NCBI RefSeq assembly: GCF_027943255.1
Contig: NC_072897.1
Location: 17,112,044 to 17,176,043, forward strand
Reading direction: 5' to 3'
Origin: Anastrepha obliqua
Taxonomy: Eukaryota; Arthropoda; Insecta; Diptera; Tephritidae
Length of the DNA: 64,000 bases
Below the pieces are notes generated by a model that searched no databases, was not told where the DNA came from, and saw nothing but the letters and a program-made list of their open reading frames with translations. The position numbers and the translations under genes are program-made. Of the stretch, positions 1 to 10,631 are shown in pieces; the first letter of the stretch is position 1; each line of letters starts with the position of its first letter.

Positions 1-197
1 GCCCACAGTAGAGGAAGCTCCTGTGGACATGGAAGTAGAATCCGTCACGTCGGAGGGTGACAATGCTGATGACACCAGCTTTTTACCGGGGTCCGTCATA
101 AGCATCGGGTCATTCTTCGACAGGGCGGAGGAGGAGAGGCTCCTGGCCTCGGAGAGTGAGGACGCTGTCCTTGGGGTGATGGAGAGGACCTTGGACG

Positions 198-1805
198 ATG
201 AATATTCTTCAGAAAAATCTTCATCACTATAAGGCAGCGTCCGCCAACCTACTTATCCATCTTGAGTAAGGTGGAGCTGATATAGTCCTGATCCAGGAGC
301 TGTGGCTGAGCAGCAACGGCATTTCTGGGCTCAGGACGAAAAGCAACAAACTGGTGGCGTATAGCAGGACAGGTAGACCAAGATCCTGTATACTCATCAG
401 GAGGGAACTTAACGCATTTATTTTGCCTAATTTCAGCAATGAAGACATTGTGACGGTGAGCCTGGAGGGCCCGGCTGGAAAGCTATGGCTGATGTCCGTC
501 TATATGGCACATGACGACGAGGTGGAACCATCTCCGGCGCTGCTAAGGGAAACCCTGGCTGAAGCAAAACGCAGCAATAACAGCTTTTTCTTGGAAGGAA
601 AAACCGCCCTGGTGGACAACGGAGCTATCTGAGCTTAGGGCCTCATGCAGACGCCTTTTCCACAGGGCTAAAAGAATTAGGTCTCCCTCGGGATGGGAGC
701 TGTATAAAGCAGGGCTAGGAATATACAAGTCCGAAATTGGGCTAAAAGGACTCTTGGAGAAGCTTCTGCGAGAGCGTAGAGGGCTGCCATGAGTCCTCCA
801 GGTTTAGACGAGTACTCACGAAGAGTTCCGCTCCCTTGGGGTACTTAAGAGACGAATTGGGGCGTTGGGCAATGAGCGGCGAGAAGTCTCGCTTATTTTC
901 CGATGAGCCCGGCACCTAGCAGCACCGGCCTGGATAGCATTTCAACTTGCATTACGGACCGAGGCTGGTTGCTGGATAAGCGTCGCCTGGCTTGGGCCAT
1001 TGACTTCTTTAGGACCTTCAAGTCGCCTGGTCCTGACGGCATCATTCCTGCCCAACTCCAGAAATCTGTGGAAGTATCATGCCGTTCGTTGAGCCCCATC
1101 TATGCGAGCTTCGTAGCCAGGGGCTATATACCAAGATCATGAAGGGCCGTAAGAGTTGTCTTTATACCCAAGGCAGGCAAGAGCTCACATGTCTCCCCTA
1201 AGGACTTCAGGCCAATCAGTCTCTCATCTTTCTTACTGAAAACCCTTGAGAAACTGATTGACCTGCACATATGAAGCGAAATTCCTCGGGTCGGCTGGCG
1301 CATACTCAACATGCTTATTGCAAGGGTAGATGGGTGGAATCTGCCCTACATACAATCGTGGAAGAGATTGAAGTCTCTTTTTCAGAAGGAGTTTGTGGTA
1401 GGCGCCTTCCTCGACATTGAGAGGGCTTTTAACAACGTCCTCCCGGAGGCAATTACCAGGTCTCTAGGTAAACTAGGGGTCAGAACCGACCTTATAAGAT
1501 TTATCCGCAAAATGCTTAGCGACAGAACTGTCACGGCAGAGTGGGGCGGTATCTCCATCCATCGGCAGGTGAGTAGAGACACTCCGCAAGGTGGGGTTCT
1601 CTCACCATTCCTCTGGGTTGTTGTTTTAAATGACCTGTTGGAGGAGCTGGTGAAGGGGGGCTGCAGGGTAATTGCCTACGCGGATAACGTGGCACTAATT
1701 GTTAGAGGAAAATTTTTGGACACTCTGTACAACTTGATGCAGGGATATCTGAATGCAGTTGTTAGATGGGCAACAGATTGTGGCCTGTCGGTATGTAATT
1801 TTTAA
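198..1805 (+). pseudogene. LOA-like non-LTR retrotransposon ORF2, unit 1 (endonuclease-RT remnant)
   Basis: Encodes the apurinic-type endonuclease and reverse transcriptase that would nick target DNA and copy the element RNA. Order seen: ATG at 198 inside the end of ORF1; endonuclease start (LIQELWL, 288-308) to about 600; the rest of the endonuclease missing; linker about 631-745; RT segments SPGPDGII (1023), FIPKAG (1161), DFRPISLSS (1203), HTQHAYCKG (1301), ALHTIVEE (1343), motif A FLDIERAFNN (1407-1436), motif B TPQGGVLSP (1581-1607), motif C YADN (1677-1688). It ends before the thumb, with no RNase H. Breaks: TAA at 267, TGA at 630, TGA at 1140, frameshifts near 1270 and 1385. Asn in the last motif C position should abolish catalysis. 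The RT family is clear; the LOA assignment is less sure. Confidence 0.85.
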
Positions 1806-2395
1806 CGATGTACTTAGGAAAAAATGCTTAGAAATTGTAGAAAAATTACTGACTAAACATTTCTCATAAAATTTTAAAATGTTTTAGTTTTTTTTTAATA
1901 TGTAGCTTACATTTATTTGTGTACGGATAATTTTTCTGGCAAGGGTACATATTTTTTATTTGACTTCATAATGCGTACCACAGCATTTAGCATTTAAGAA
2001 AATCGCATCACCACTGTGGTCTTCCTTGAACACTACATATTTTCAACAAAAAACATCCGATCATTTATATTAAAAAATAGCATTTTTTTTTAAATATGAA
2101 AATAACACCTCTTATTAAAAACCCCTATATTATCTTATTTGAATGCTAGTATGTAGGTAAATATAAGTCAAAAATGTATAGATTTTGTAAGATAATAAAG
2201 AATTTTAAACAAACAAACAAAATAAAGTTAATGTTTTTAATATTAAGAACGGGGCTCAGCCGAAATATTTGAGTGATAATTGTAGATAGTGTAACGACAC
2301 ACACACTTATTTAACAAGAGATAGGGAGAATTTTAAACTTCCTTTTTGTTAAACGGAAAATTTTAAACAAGACCTGATTTACATAGGATTAAAAA

Positions 2396-2536
2396 CTTAG
2401 AATTAATGATACAACGCTAGTGACCAATAATTTGCAGGATCTCCAAAAAATTGTAAGCAAAGTGGAAAAATGCAGCAAATCCTTCGGGCTAAATATTGTT
2501 ATCAAAACACGAATGCGCCTTGACACCAGATGGTGA
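2396..2536 (+). pseudogene. RT motif C-D fragment of a second non-LTR element, unit 1
   Basis: One open frame reads INDTTLV, then NLQDLQKIVSKVEKCSKSFGL, ending in TGA after TRW. The pattern (degenerate motif C, then a DLQ-helix, then GLNI before a Lys-Thr) matches motif C to D of non-LTR reverse transcriptases. It is a different sequence from both the LOA RT and the Jockey motif B-C piece, so a separate element is likely. The clade cannot be set from 46 codons. Confidence 0.6.
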
Positions 2537-3024
2537 GCACATATAGGAAAACCAAAAACTTTTTAAAAGGCGACTGAAAAAAACAAAACACAAAAAAAAT
2601 GCAATTTCGCTCAATAAAATGAAGATGAGAAGGTTTATGCTGAAAATTATTTGGTTAGGGTTGCCGAAGGACATTTTTAAGCTAAAACAAAACTTAAACA
2701 ATAAACCTGAGAAGCAAAAAAAAATCCGATTGGCCACTTCCCCCCTGATGGGGCTGGTATACACCAAAAACAACAACAGTTGCAGGACCAATCATAAGAA
2801 AACACTCCAAAAAACACGCATTTGCGGCAAAATTTGCATCAAGTATTAGAACAAACAAATGTTACAACAAATTGCACAACAGAAGCAACAACAGTCGAGC
2901 CCAATACCTCTGCCAAATACATGGAGCACCCAATGCCTTACTTTCACGTCTAACTCAATCCCAAACTCCCATATAGCCCGAAATAACACAAAGCCAAGCA
3001 TACCGAAGCAGATTCAGTAGCTAA

Positions 3025-3360
3025 AGCAAACTGCTGTCTGCCACTGACTCCTGTATATGGAAAGCAACCAAAAATGTAAAAAGGTTAATACTAGCACAAT
3101 CAGTTATTAAAACAGATCTCGATAAGACAAACACATGTGCTCGACACTTAACCCGAGTGTTCTGCCGCCACGAAGTCGAACCCTCGCCAAGCTATGTTCA
3201 ATAAGTAAAAAGATATCTTAAAACACACGCACCAGATGGACCCACCCATATAAAAACTCTAAAAATAAATTAAAGAAGTGATAAAAAAACTTAAAAAAAG
3301 AAGGCCCCAGCATATGACCTCATAACAGGAGAAGTACTGAAACTGCAGGACTCACTTTCC
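3025..3360 (+). pseudogene. Jockey-clade fragment: endonuclease-RT linker to RT domain 0, unit 1
   Basis: In the frame of 3025 one reads LLSATDS, IWKATKNVKRL, SVIKTDLDK, ARHLTRVF and VEPSPSY, then a TAA. Most other units continue with KRYLKTHAPD, IKEVIKK and KKAPAYDLITGEVLK. WKATK...RP-like, the DK...A.HL..VF block and KAPGYDLI-like residues are the familiar linker and first RT block of Jockey-clade elements. The frame has two or more stops, and unit 1 has changed bases near 3258 that break the last part. The coding then runs into the TA run and mariner, so the element was split there. Confidence 0.68.
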
Positions 3361-3392
3361 TCACGTAAATATATATATATATATCTATTATA

Positions 3393-4872
3393 ATGGGTTA
3401 TTTTTTAGCTATTATCTTTTTAAACAGTTGGTTTAAACAGCTGACGCCCATTTCGTGTTTTGTTTCACTGTCTCACATCATCAGTTTGGTCTATTATTTA
3501 ACCATGAATCGTCTTACAAACGAACCACGCTTGCAAATCATTGAATTTTATTATAAAAATTCATGTTCTGTTAAGAAAGTTTATCGCGCGCTTCTTCCAT
3601 TTTATGGTCAGTTTAATCGACCCGTTGAAGTGTCTATTCGGGTTATTATGACTTAATTTAGAACCCAATTTACATTATTGGACATCAAACCACCAACACG
3701 CTTACGTAGAGTGCGAACTGAAGAAAATATCGCAGCTGTATCGGCCAGTGTTAATGATGACCATCAATTATCGATTCGTCGCCGTTCGCAGCAATTGGGC
3801 CTCTGTTACTCAACAACGTGGGAAGATTTGCAAAAGGATTTAGGTGTGAAGCCTTTCACAGCTGGTGCAAGAATTGAAGCCGAACGACCTACCGAAACGC
3901 AGAATTTTTGCTGAATGGGCTCTTGGAAAGTTGGCCGAAGATCCACTTTTTTATCGAAAGCTTGTGTTCAGCGACGAAGCTCATTTTTGGATCAACGGGT
4001 ACGTAAATAAGCAGAATTGTCGATTTTGGAGTGAAGATCAGCCAGAAGAATTGCAAGAGCTACCAATGTATTCAGAATAGGTCACAGTTTGGTGCGATGG
4101 AGGTATCATTGGATGTACGTTCTTCAAAGATGCTGCGAATCGTAACGTAACTGTGAATGGTGAGCGATACCGTGAAATGATATCCAACTTTTTTTTTGCC
4201 AAAAATGCAAGAGCTTGACTTGCATGACATGTGGTTTCAGCAAGACGGTGCCACATGCCACACAGCACGCGTAACAATGGACTTGTTGAGAAGCGAGTTC
4301 GGTGAACACTTTATTTCACGTTCGGAACCTGTCAATTGGCCACCCATATCGTGCAAAATAACGCCTTTAGATTATTTTTTGTGGGACTATGTTAAAGCCG
4401 CCGTAGCCGAATGGGTTGGTGCGTGATTACCATTCAGAATTCACAGAGAGGTCGTTGGTTCGAGTCTCGGTGAAAGCAAAATTAATAAAAACATTTTTCT
4501 AATAGCGGACGCCCCTCGGCAGGCAATGGCAAACCTCCGAGTGTATTTGTGCCATGAAAAAGCTCCTCATAAAAATATCTGCCGTTCGGAGTCGGCTTGA
4601 AACTGTAGGTCCCTCCATTTGTGGAACAACATCAAGACGCACACCACAAATAGGAGGAGGAGCTCGGCCAAACACCTAACAGAAGTGTACGCGCCAATTA
4701 TTTTTTTTTTTTTTATTTTATGTTAAAGCTCATGTCTATTCAGACAAGCCTGTTTCAATTAACGCATTGGAAGAAACATTAAAGCATTTACATATATGTG
4801 AGATACCGGACGAAATAATGGAAAGAGTATGCCAAAATTGGACTAAGCGGATGGACCATTCGAAGCGCAATC
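3393..4872 (+). pseudogene. Mariner (DD41D type) transposase, unit 1, split by a SINE
   Basis: Cut-and-paste transposase remnant. The left end follows a TA run, matching mariner TA targets. ATG at 3504; N-terminal helix-turn-helix region (LQIIEFYYKN, KKVYRALLPF), second DNA-binding block (RTEENIAAV, IRRRSQQLGL), catalytic blocks FSDEAHFW (first Asp), FQQDGATCH (second) and TPLDYFLW (third). Breaks: TAA at 3654, frameshift near 3858 after VKPF, TAG at 4078, one extra T near 4195, and a SINE at 4399-4718. The pre-TPLD residue is Lys (CKITPLD). The transposase continues at 4719-4872 and then joins LOA ORF1. I recognise no right inverted repeat. Confidence 0.9.
4399..4718 (+). mobile_element. tRNA-headed SINE inside mariner, unit 1
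   Basis: A 320-bp insertion flanked by 11-bp direct repeats TATGTTAAAGC (4388-4398 and 4719-4729), the target duplication expected of LINE-driven retroposition. The 5' head has Pol III promoter boxes: A box TAGCCGAATGGG (4404-4415) and B box GTTCGAGTC (4458-4466). A body of about 200 bp and a T-rich tail (about 4700-4718) follow. The body looks like a repeat I recall as common in tephritid flies; that needs a search. It splits the mariner between the third catalytic Asp and the C-terminus. Confidence 0.86.
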
Positions 4873-6267
4873 CTAAAAAACTTACGCCCCGGGGGTAGTC
4901 TCTAGTGGGGGTAAGGCGTCGGAATCGATGTGAAGGGCAGTGACCAAGGGGGACACCGAGGGAAAGTCGGAACCGACTTTTTCCATTAATCCGGGGGTTA
5001 AAGGTAGGAACCCACCTTTGATAGGTAGCGGATCACAGACGGAACCATCTGCGACTCCTAGAGCAGTGGCGCTGGATGGTGTAGCCAGCACCAGCAAAGG
5101 ACTTTCCCCTAGCTTTCCGGGGACTTCGGGGGTATCTCTCCGTTAGGCCTAAACGGCAGCCAGGCCAGAGTAAGCGGTCCTTCTCTGACCTTCGTATGGC
5201 TACCAGGATCCTGGAGCGCTACGGTGGCCAGAATGACCCTCAGTTATCTGAGAAGCATTCCCAGACGCTCAAGTGGGCCAGGAAGGTGATCAGAGGAGGG
5301 CAGCGGAAAGGGAGTGTAAGCGAGTGCGCCACAATTGGACTCGGGAGTAAAAAGGCAACTCTCCTAGGAGGAGGATTTCTCCCAAGAAAAGAGACCCAAG
5401 ATTGGTGGTGGCCCGCCAAAATCGTTTAGCGAAGTCGCTAAACAGGCGGGCTCCATCATTCTCGGGGTGATGGACAGCAGTAGATAAGACGGGGCCATCT
5501 CTAGGGACGAGTGGAAGAGGGTAGCGTCCGCCATCTCCGCAGTATTCATGAAGGTAGTGAGGGAAAACCCTGGACCACCCCCAAGCTGTGAAAGTGCCGG
5601 ATGGCACTACGGTTCATACAAGAGAATCGTCTGCGCTGACGAACGGTCAGCCTCAATGTATAGGGCGGCAGTGGCCTTGGTGGGAGAGGTATGGGAGGGA
5701 GCCAAGCTGAAGGTTGTGGACAGAAGGGATCTGCCGATGCGTCCGCGAGCACGTGTCTGGCTCCCCTCCGAACCCTCTTCTTCGAAGGAGATGGAAGAAA
5801 TCCTCCGCTATTGTAACCCCAAACTTCCCACACACAACTGGAGGGTGGTTAAGGTGGAGAAGACTGAGGGATCCTACCGGCAAGCGCTGATTCTGCTGAA
5901 TGCAGAGTCACTCAGTCCTCTCAGTGAAGCAAAGGGGTTCATCAACTATGGCTTTGAGAAGGTAGTCCTTAAGGTCTACCGAACCTACGCCAGAGGAGAT
6001 GCCTCTGCACATCCGGAAGTGCTGGGAGAAGCAAGGCCCACAGTAGAGGAAGCTCCTGTGGACATGGAAGTAGAATCCGTCACGTCGGAGGGTGACAATG
6101 CTGATGACACCAGCTTTTTACCGGGGTCCGTCATAAGCATCGGGTCATTCTTCGACAGGGCGGAGGAGGAGAGGCTCCTGGCCTCGGAGAGTGAGGACGC
6201 TGTCCTTGGGGTGATGGAGAGGATCTTAGACGATGAATATTCTTCAGAAAAATCTTCAGCACTATAA
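4873..6267 (+). pseudogene. LOA-like ORF1, units 1/2, 5' part deleted
   Basis: Gag-like ORF1 (RNA-binding partner of the ORF2 enzyme) whose first part is replaced by mariner through the class A deletion. Remaining order: Ser/Thr-rich part (4940-5146), a break from an 11-nt loss near 5142, a helical block (ATRILERYGG, KWARKVIRGG; 5196-5429), a frame change and a TAA near 5485, then a 239-codon frame 5548-6267. That frame has a region resembling the DUF4780 family (RARVWLPSE, NWRVVKVEK, INYGFEKVVLKVY) and an acidic tail (GSFFDRAEEER). It overlaps ORF2 of unit 2 by 35 nt. No zinc knuckles are visible. LOA and DUF4780 names are recalled, not searched. Confidence 0.72.
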
Positions 6268-7839
6268 GGCAGCGTCCGCCAATCTACTTATCCATCTTGA
6301 GCAAGGTGGAGCTGATATAGCCTGATCCAGGAGCTGTGGCTGAGCAGCAACGGCATTTTTGGGCTCAGGACGAAAAGCAACAAACTGGTGGCGTATAGCA
6401 GGACAGGTAGACCAAGATCCTGTATACTCATCAGGAGGGAACTTAACGCATTTATTTTGCCTAATTTCAGCAATGAAGACATTGTGACGGTGAGCCTGGA
6501 GGGCCCGGCTGGAAAGCTATGGCTGATGTCCGTCTATATGGCACATGACGACGAGGTGGAACCATCTCCGGCGCTGCTAAGGGAAACCCTGGCTGAAGCA
6601 AAACGCAGCAATAACAGCTTTTTCTTGGAAGGAGAAACCGCCCTGGTGGACAACGGAGCTATCTGAGCTTAGGGCCTCATGCAGACGCCTTTTCCACAGG
6701 GCTAAAAGAATTAGGTCTCCCTCGGGATGGGAACTGTATAAAGCAGGGCTAGGAATATACAAGTCCGAAATTGGGCTAAAAGGACTCTTGGAGAAGCTTC
6801 TGCGAGAGCGTAGAGGGCTGCCATGAGTCCTCCAGGTTTAGACGAGTACTCACGAAGAGTTCCGCTCCCTTGGGGTACTTAAGAGACGAATTGGGGCGTT
6901 GGGCAATGAGCGGCGAGAAGTCTCGCTTATTTTCCGATGAGCCCGGCACCTAGCAGCACCGGCCTGGATAGCATTTCAACTTGCATTACGGACCGAGGCT
7001 GGTTGCTGGATAAGCGTCGCCTGGCTTGGGCCATTGACTTCTTTAGGACCTTCAAGTCGCCTGGTCCTGACGGCATCATTCCTGCCCAACTCCAGAAATC
7101 TGTGGAAGTATCATGCCGTTCGTTGAGCCCCATCTATGCGAGCTTCGTAGCCAGGGGCTATATACCAAGATCATGAAGGGCCGTAAGAGTTGTCTTTATA
7201 CCCAAGGCAGGCAAGAGCTCACATGTCTCCCCTAAGGACTTCAGGCCAATCAGTCTCTCATCTTTCTTACTGAAAACCCTTGAGAAACTGATTGACCTGC
7301 ACATATGAAGCGAAATTCCTCGGGTCGGCTGGCGCATACTCAACATGCTTATTGCAAGGGTAGATGGGTGGAATCTGCCCTACATACAATCGTGGAAGAG
7401 ATTGAAGTCTCTTTTTCAGAAGGAGTTTGTGGTAGGCGCCTTCCTCGACATTGAGAGGGCTTTTAACAACGTCCTCCCGGAGGCAATTACCAGGTCTCTA
7501 GGTAAACTAGGGGTCAGAACCGACCTTATAAGATTTATCCGCAAAATGCTTAGCGACAGAACTGTCACGGCAGAGTGGGGCGGTATCTCCATCCATCGGC
7601 AGGTGAGTAGAGACACTCCGCAAGGTGGGGTTCTCTCACCATTCCTCTGGGTTGTTGTTTTAAATGACCTGTTGGAGGAGCTGGTGAAGGGGGGCTGCAG
7701 GGTAATTGCCTACGCGGATAACGTGGCACTAATTGTTAGAGGAAAATTTTTGGACACTCTGTACAACTTGATGCAGGGATATCTGAATGCAGTTGTTAGA
7801 TGGGCAACAGATTGTGGCCTGTCGGTATGTAATTTTTAA
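6233..7839 (+). pseudogene. LOA-like ORF2, unit 2
   Basis: Same segments as the unit 1 copy. Codon 24 is sense (CAA), but one base is missing after 6320, so the endonuclease frame is lost there instead. Motif C is YADN. The TGA between the RT fingers (7174) and the frameshifts before motif A are shared with unit 1. One substitution in the endonuclease end gives EGE for EGK. Confidence 0.85.
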
Positions 7840-8428
7840 CGATGTACTTAGGAAAAAATGTTTAGAAATTGTAGAAAAATTACTGACTAAACATTTCTCA
7901 TAAAATTTTAAAATGTTTTAGTTTTTTTTTAATATGTAGCTTACATTTATTTGTGTACGGATAATTTTTCTGGCAAGGGTACATATTTTTTATTTGACTT
8001 CATAATGCGTACCACAGCATTTAGCATTTAAGAAAATCGCATCACCACTGTGGTCTTCCTTGAACACTACTTATTTTCAACAAAAAACATCCGATCATTT
8101 ATATTAAAAAATAGCATTTTTTTTAAATATGAAAATAACACCTCTTATTAAAAACCCCTATATTATCTTATTTGAATGCTAGTATGTAGGTAAATATAAG
8201 TCAAAAATGTATAGATTTTGTAAGATAATAAAGAATTTTAAACAAACAAACAAAATAAAGTTAATGTTTTTAATATTAAGAACGGGGCTCAGCCGAAATA
8301 TTTGAGTGATAATTGTAGATAGTGTAACGACACACACACTTATTTAACAAGAGATAGGGAGAATTTTAAACTTCCTTTTTGTTAAACGGAAAATTTTAAA
8401 CAAGACCTGATTTACATAGGATTAAAAA

Positions 8429-8569
8429 CTTAGAATTAATGATACAACGCTAGTGACCAATAATTTGCAGGATCTCCAAAAAATTGTAAGCAAAGTGGAA
8501 AAATGCAGCAAATCCTTCGGGCTAAATATTGTTATCAAAACACGAATGCGCCTTGACACCAGATGGTGA
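8429..8569 (+). pseudogene. RT motif C-D fragment, unit 2
   Basis: Same 46-codon frame as in unit 1 with no difference noticed; ends in TGA just before the A-rich stretch. Confidence 0.6.
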
Positions 8570-9057
8570 GCACATATAGGAAAACCAAAAACTTTTTAAA
8601 AGGCGACTGAAAAAAACAAAACACAAAAAAAATGCAATTTCGCTCAATAAAATAAAGATGAGAAGGTTTATGCTGAAAATTATTTGGTTAGGGTTGCCGA
8701 AGGACATTTTTAAGCTAAAACAAAACTTAAACAATAAACCTGAGAAGCAAAAAAAAATCCGATTGGCCACTTCCCCCCTGATGGGGCTGGTATACACCAA
8801 AAACAACAACAGTTGCAGGACCAATCATAAGAAAACACTCCAAAAAACACGCATTTGTGGCAAAATTTGCAACAAGTATTAGAACAAACAAATGTTACAA
8901 CAAATTGCACAACAGAAGCAACAACAGTCGAGCCCAATACCTCTGCCAAATACATGGAGCACCCAATGCCTTACTTTCACGTCTAACTCAATCCCAAACT
9001 CCCATATAGCCCGAAATAACACAAAGCCAAGCATACCGAAGCAGATTCAGTAGCTAA

Positions 9058-9395
9058 AGCAAACTGCTGTCTGCCACTGACTCCTGTATATGGAAAGCAA
9101 CCAAAAATGTAAAAAGGTTAATACTAGCACAATCAGTTATTAAAACAGATCTCGATAAGACAAACACATGTGCTCGACACTTAACCCGAGTGTTCTGCCG
9201 CCACGAAGTCGAACCCTCGCCAAGCTATGCTCAATAAGTAAAAAGATATCTTAAAACACACGTACCAGATGGACCCACCCATATAAAAATTCTCGAAAAA
9301 TAAATTAAAGAAGTGATAAAAAAACTTAAAAAAAGAAGGCCCCAGCATATGACCTCATAACAGGAGAAGTACTGAAACTGCAGGACTCACTTTCC
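9058..9395 (+). pseudogene. Jockey-clade linker-RT0 fragment, unit 2
   Basis: Continuous frame apart from TAA codons after SPSYAQ and after ILEK. A substitution gives KTHVPD for KTHAPD near 9265. Its missing downstream RT part reappears at 10632-10860, on the other side of the mariner. Confidence 0.68.
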
Positions 9396-9425
9396 TCACG
9401 TAAATATATATATATATCTATTATA

Positions 9426-10604
9426 ATGGGTTATTTTTTAGCTATTATCTTTTTAAACAGTTGGTTTAAACAGCTGACGCCCATTTCGTGTTTTGTTTCA
9501 CTGTCTCACATCATCAGTTTGGTCTATAATTTAACCATGAATCGTCTTACAAACGAACCACGCTTGCAAATCATTGAATTTTATTATAAAAATGCATGTT
9601 CTGTTAAGAAAGTTTATCGCGCGCTTCTTCCATTTTATGGTCAGTTTAATCGACCCGTTGAAGTGTCTATTCGGGTTATTATGACTTAATTTAGAACCCA
9701 ATTTACATTATTGGACATCAAACCACCAACACGCTTACGTAGAGTGCGAACTGAAGAAAATATCGCAGCTGTATCGGCCAGTGTTAATGATGACCATCAA
9801 TTATCGATTCGTCGCCGTTCGCAGCAATTGGGCCTGTGTTACTCAACAACGTGGGAAATTTTGCAAAAGGATTTAGATGTCAAGCCTTTCACAGCTGGTG
9901 CAAGAATTGAAGCCGGACGACCTACCGCAACGCAGAATTTTTGCTGAATGGGCTCTTGGAAAGTTGGCCGAAGATCCACTTTTATCGAAAGCTTGTGTTC
10001 AGCGACGAAGCTCATTTTTGGATCAACGGGTACGTAAAAAAAGAAGAATTGTCGATTTTGGAGTGAAGATCAGCCAGAAGAATTGCAAGAGCTACCAATG
10101 TATTCAGAATAGGTCACAGTTTGGTGCGATGGAGGTATCATTGGATGTACGTTCTTCAAAGATGCTGCAAATCGTAACGTAACTGTGAATGGTGAGCGAT
10201 ACCGTGAAATGATATCCAACTTTTTTTTGCCCAAAATGCAAGAGCTTGACTTGCATGACATGTGGTTTCAGCAAGACGGTGCCACATGCCACACAGCACG
10301 CGTAACAATGGACTTGTTAAGAAGCGAGTTCGGTGAACACTTTATTTCACGTTCGGAACCTGTCAATTGGCCACCCAGATCGTGCGATATAACGCCTTTA
10401 GATTATTTTTTGTGGGACTATGTTAAAGCTCATGTCTATTCAGACAAGCCTGCTTCAATTAACGCATTGGAAGACAACATTAAAGCATTTACATATATGT
10501 GAGATACCGGATGAAATATTGGAAAGAGTATGCCAAAATTGGACTAAGCGGATGGACCATTCGAAGCGCAATCGCGGTCAACATTTGCATGAAATAATCT
10601 TTTC
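9426..10604 (+). pseudogene. Mariner (DD41D type) transposase, unit 2
   Basis: Uninterrupted copy: ATG at 9537, TAA at 9687, frameshift near 9890. A two-base loss near 9980 (class B state) destroys the frame through the first catalytic Asp. The C-terminal catalytic part is open at 10185-10502 with FQQDGATCH and CDITPLDYFLW; 41 residues separate these two Asp. Coding continues in another frame to HEIIF near 10600, then joins the Jockey motif B-C piece. The right terminal repeat appears lost. Confidence 0.9.
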
Positions 10605-10631
10605 AAACAAGGCGAAGAACAAGGCGAAGAA

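Larger units (their letters stand above)
1..6035 (+). repeat. Unit 1 (class A, 6035 bp)
   Basis: Class A unit with SINE and the 860-bp deletion between mariner and LOA ORF1 (junction at 4872/4873). RT motif C reads YADN. Stretches without a recognised gene: 1806-2395 is AT-rich, with AAAC repeats near 2210 and a CA run near 2300, and I recognise nothing else; 2537-3024 is A-rich with a 76-codon open frame (2619-2849) that recurs in other units but shows no domain; 3361-3392 is a TA run before the mariner. Confidence 0.95.

Noticed and set aside
1311..1390. Reading MLIARVDGW... as the start of an RT protein
   Set aside because: The other frame over 1301-1366 reads HTQHAYCKG and ALHTIVEE, which fits RT better; the MLIARV stretch is a frame-shifted shadow, and the true frame joins at about 1385.
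1792..1890. Possible intron after the RT (GTATGT ... TTTTAG)
   Set aside because: No RT or RNase H coding resumes after the TTTTAG; the sequence simply turns into AT-rich DNA, so truncation is simpler.
2619..2849. 76-codon plus-strand ORF present in most units
   Set aside because: A-rich, Lys/Asn-rich chance frame with no domain; codon content matches the base composition of the region.
4399..4480. tRNA gene with A and B boxes
   Set aside because: The boxes are in the head of a 320-bp element with target duplications, at the same site in three units; no full cloverleaf with matching acceptor arms was seen. It is a SINE head.
5290..5607. Minus-strand 105-codon frame repeated in every unit (and similar minus-strand frames)
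   Set aside because: It lies opposite LOA ORF1 coding sequence, shows no domain, and its recurrence is explained by the tandem repeat.
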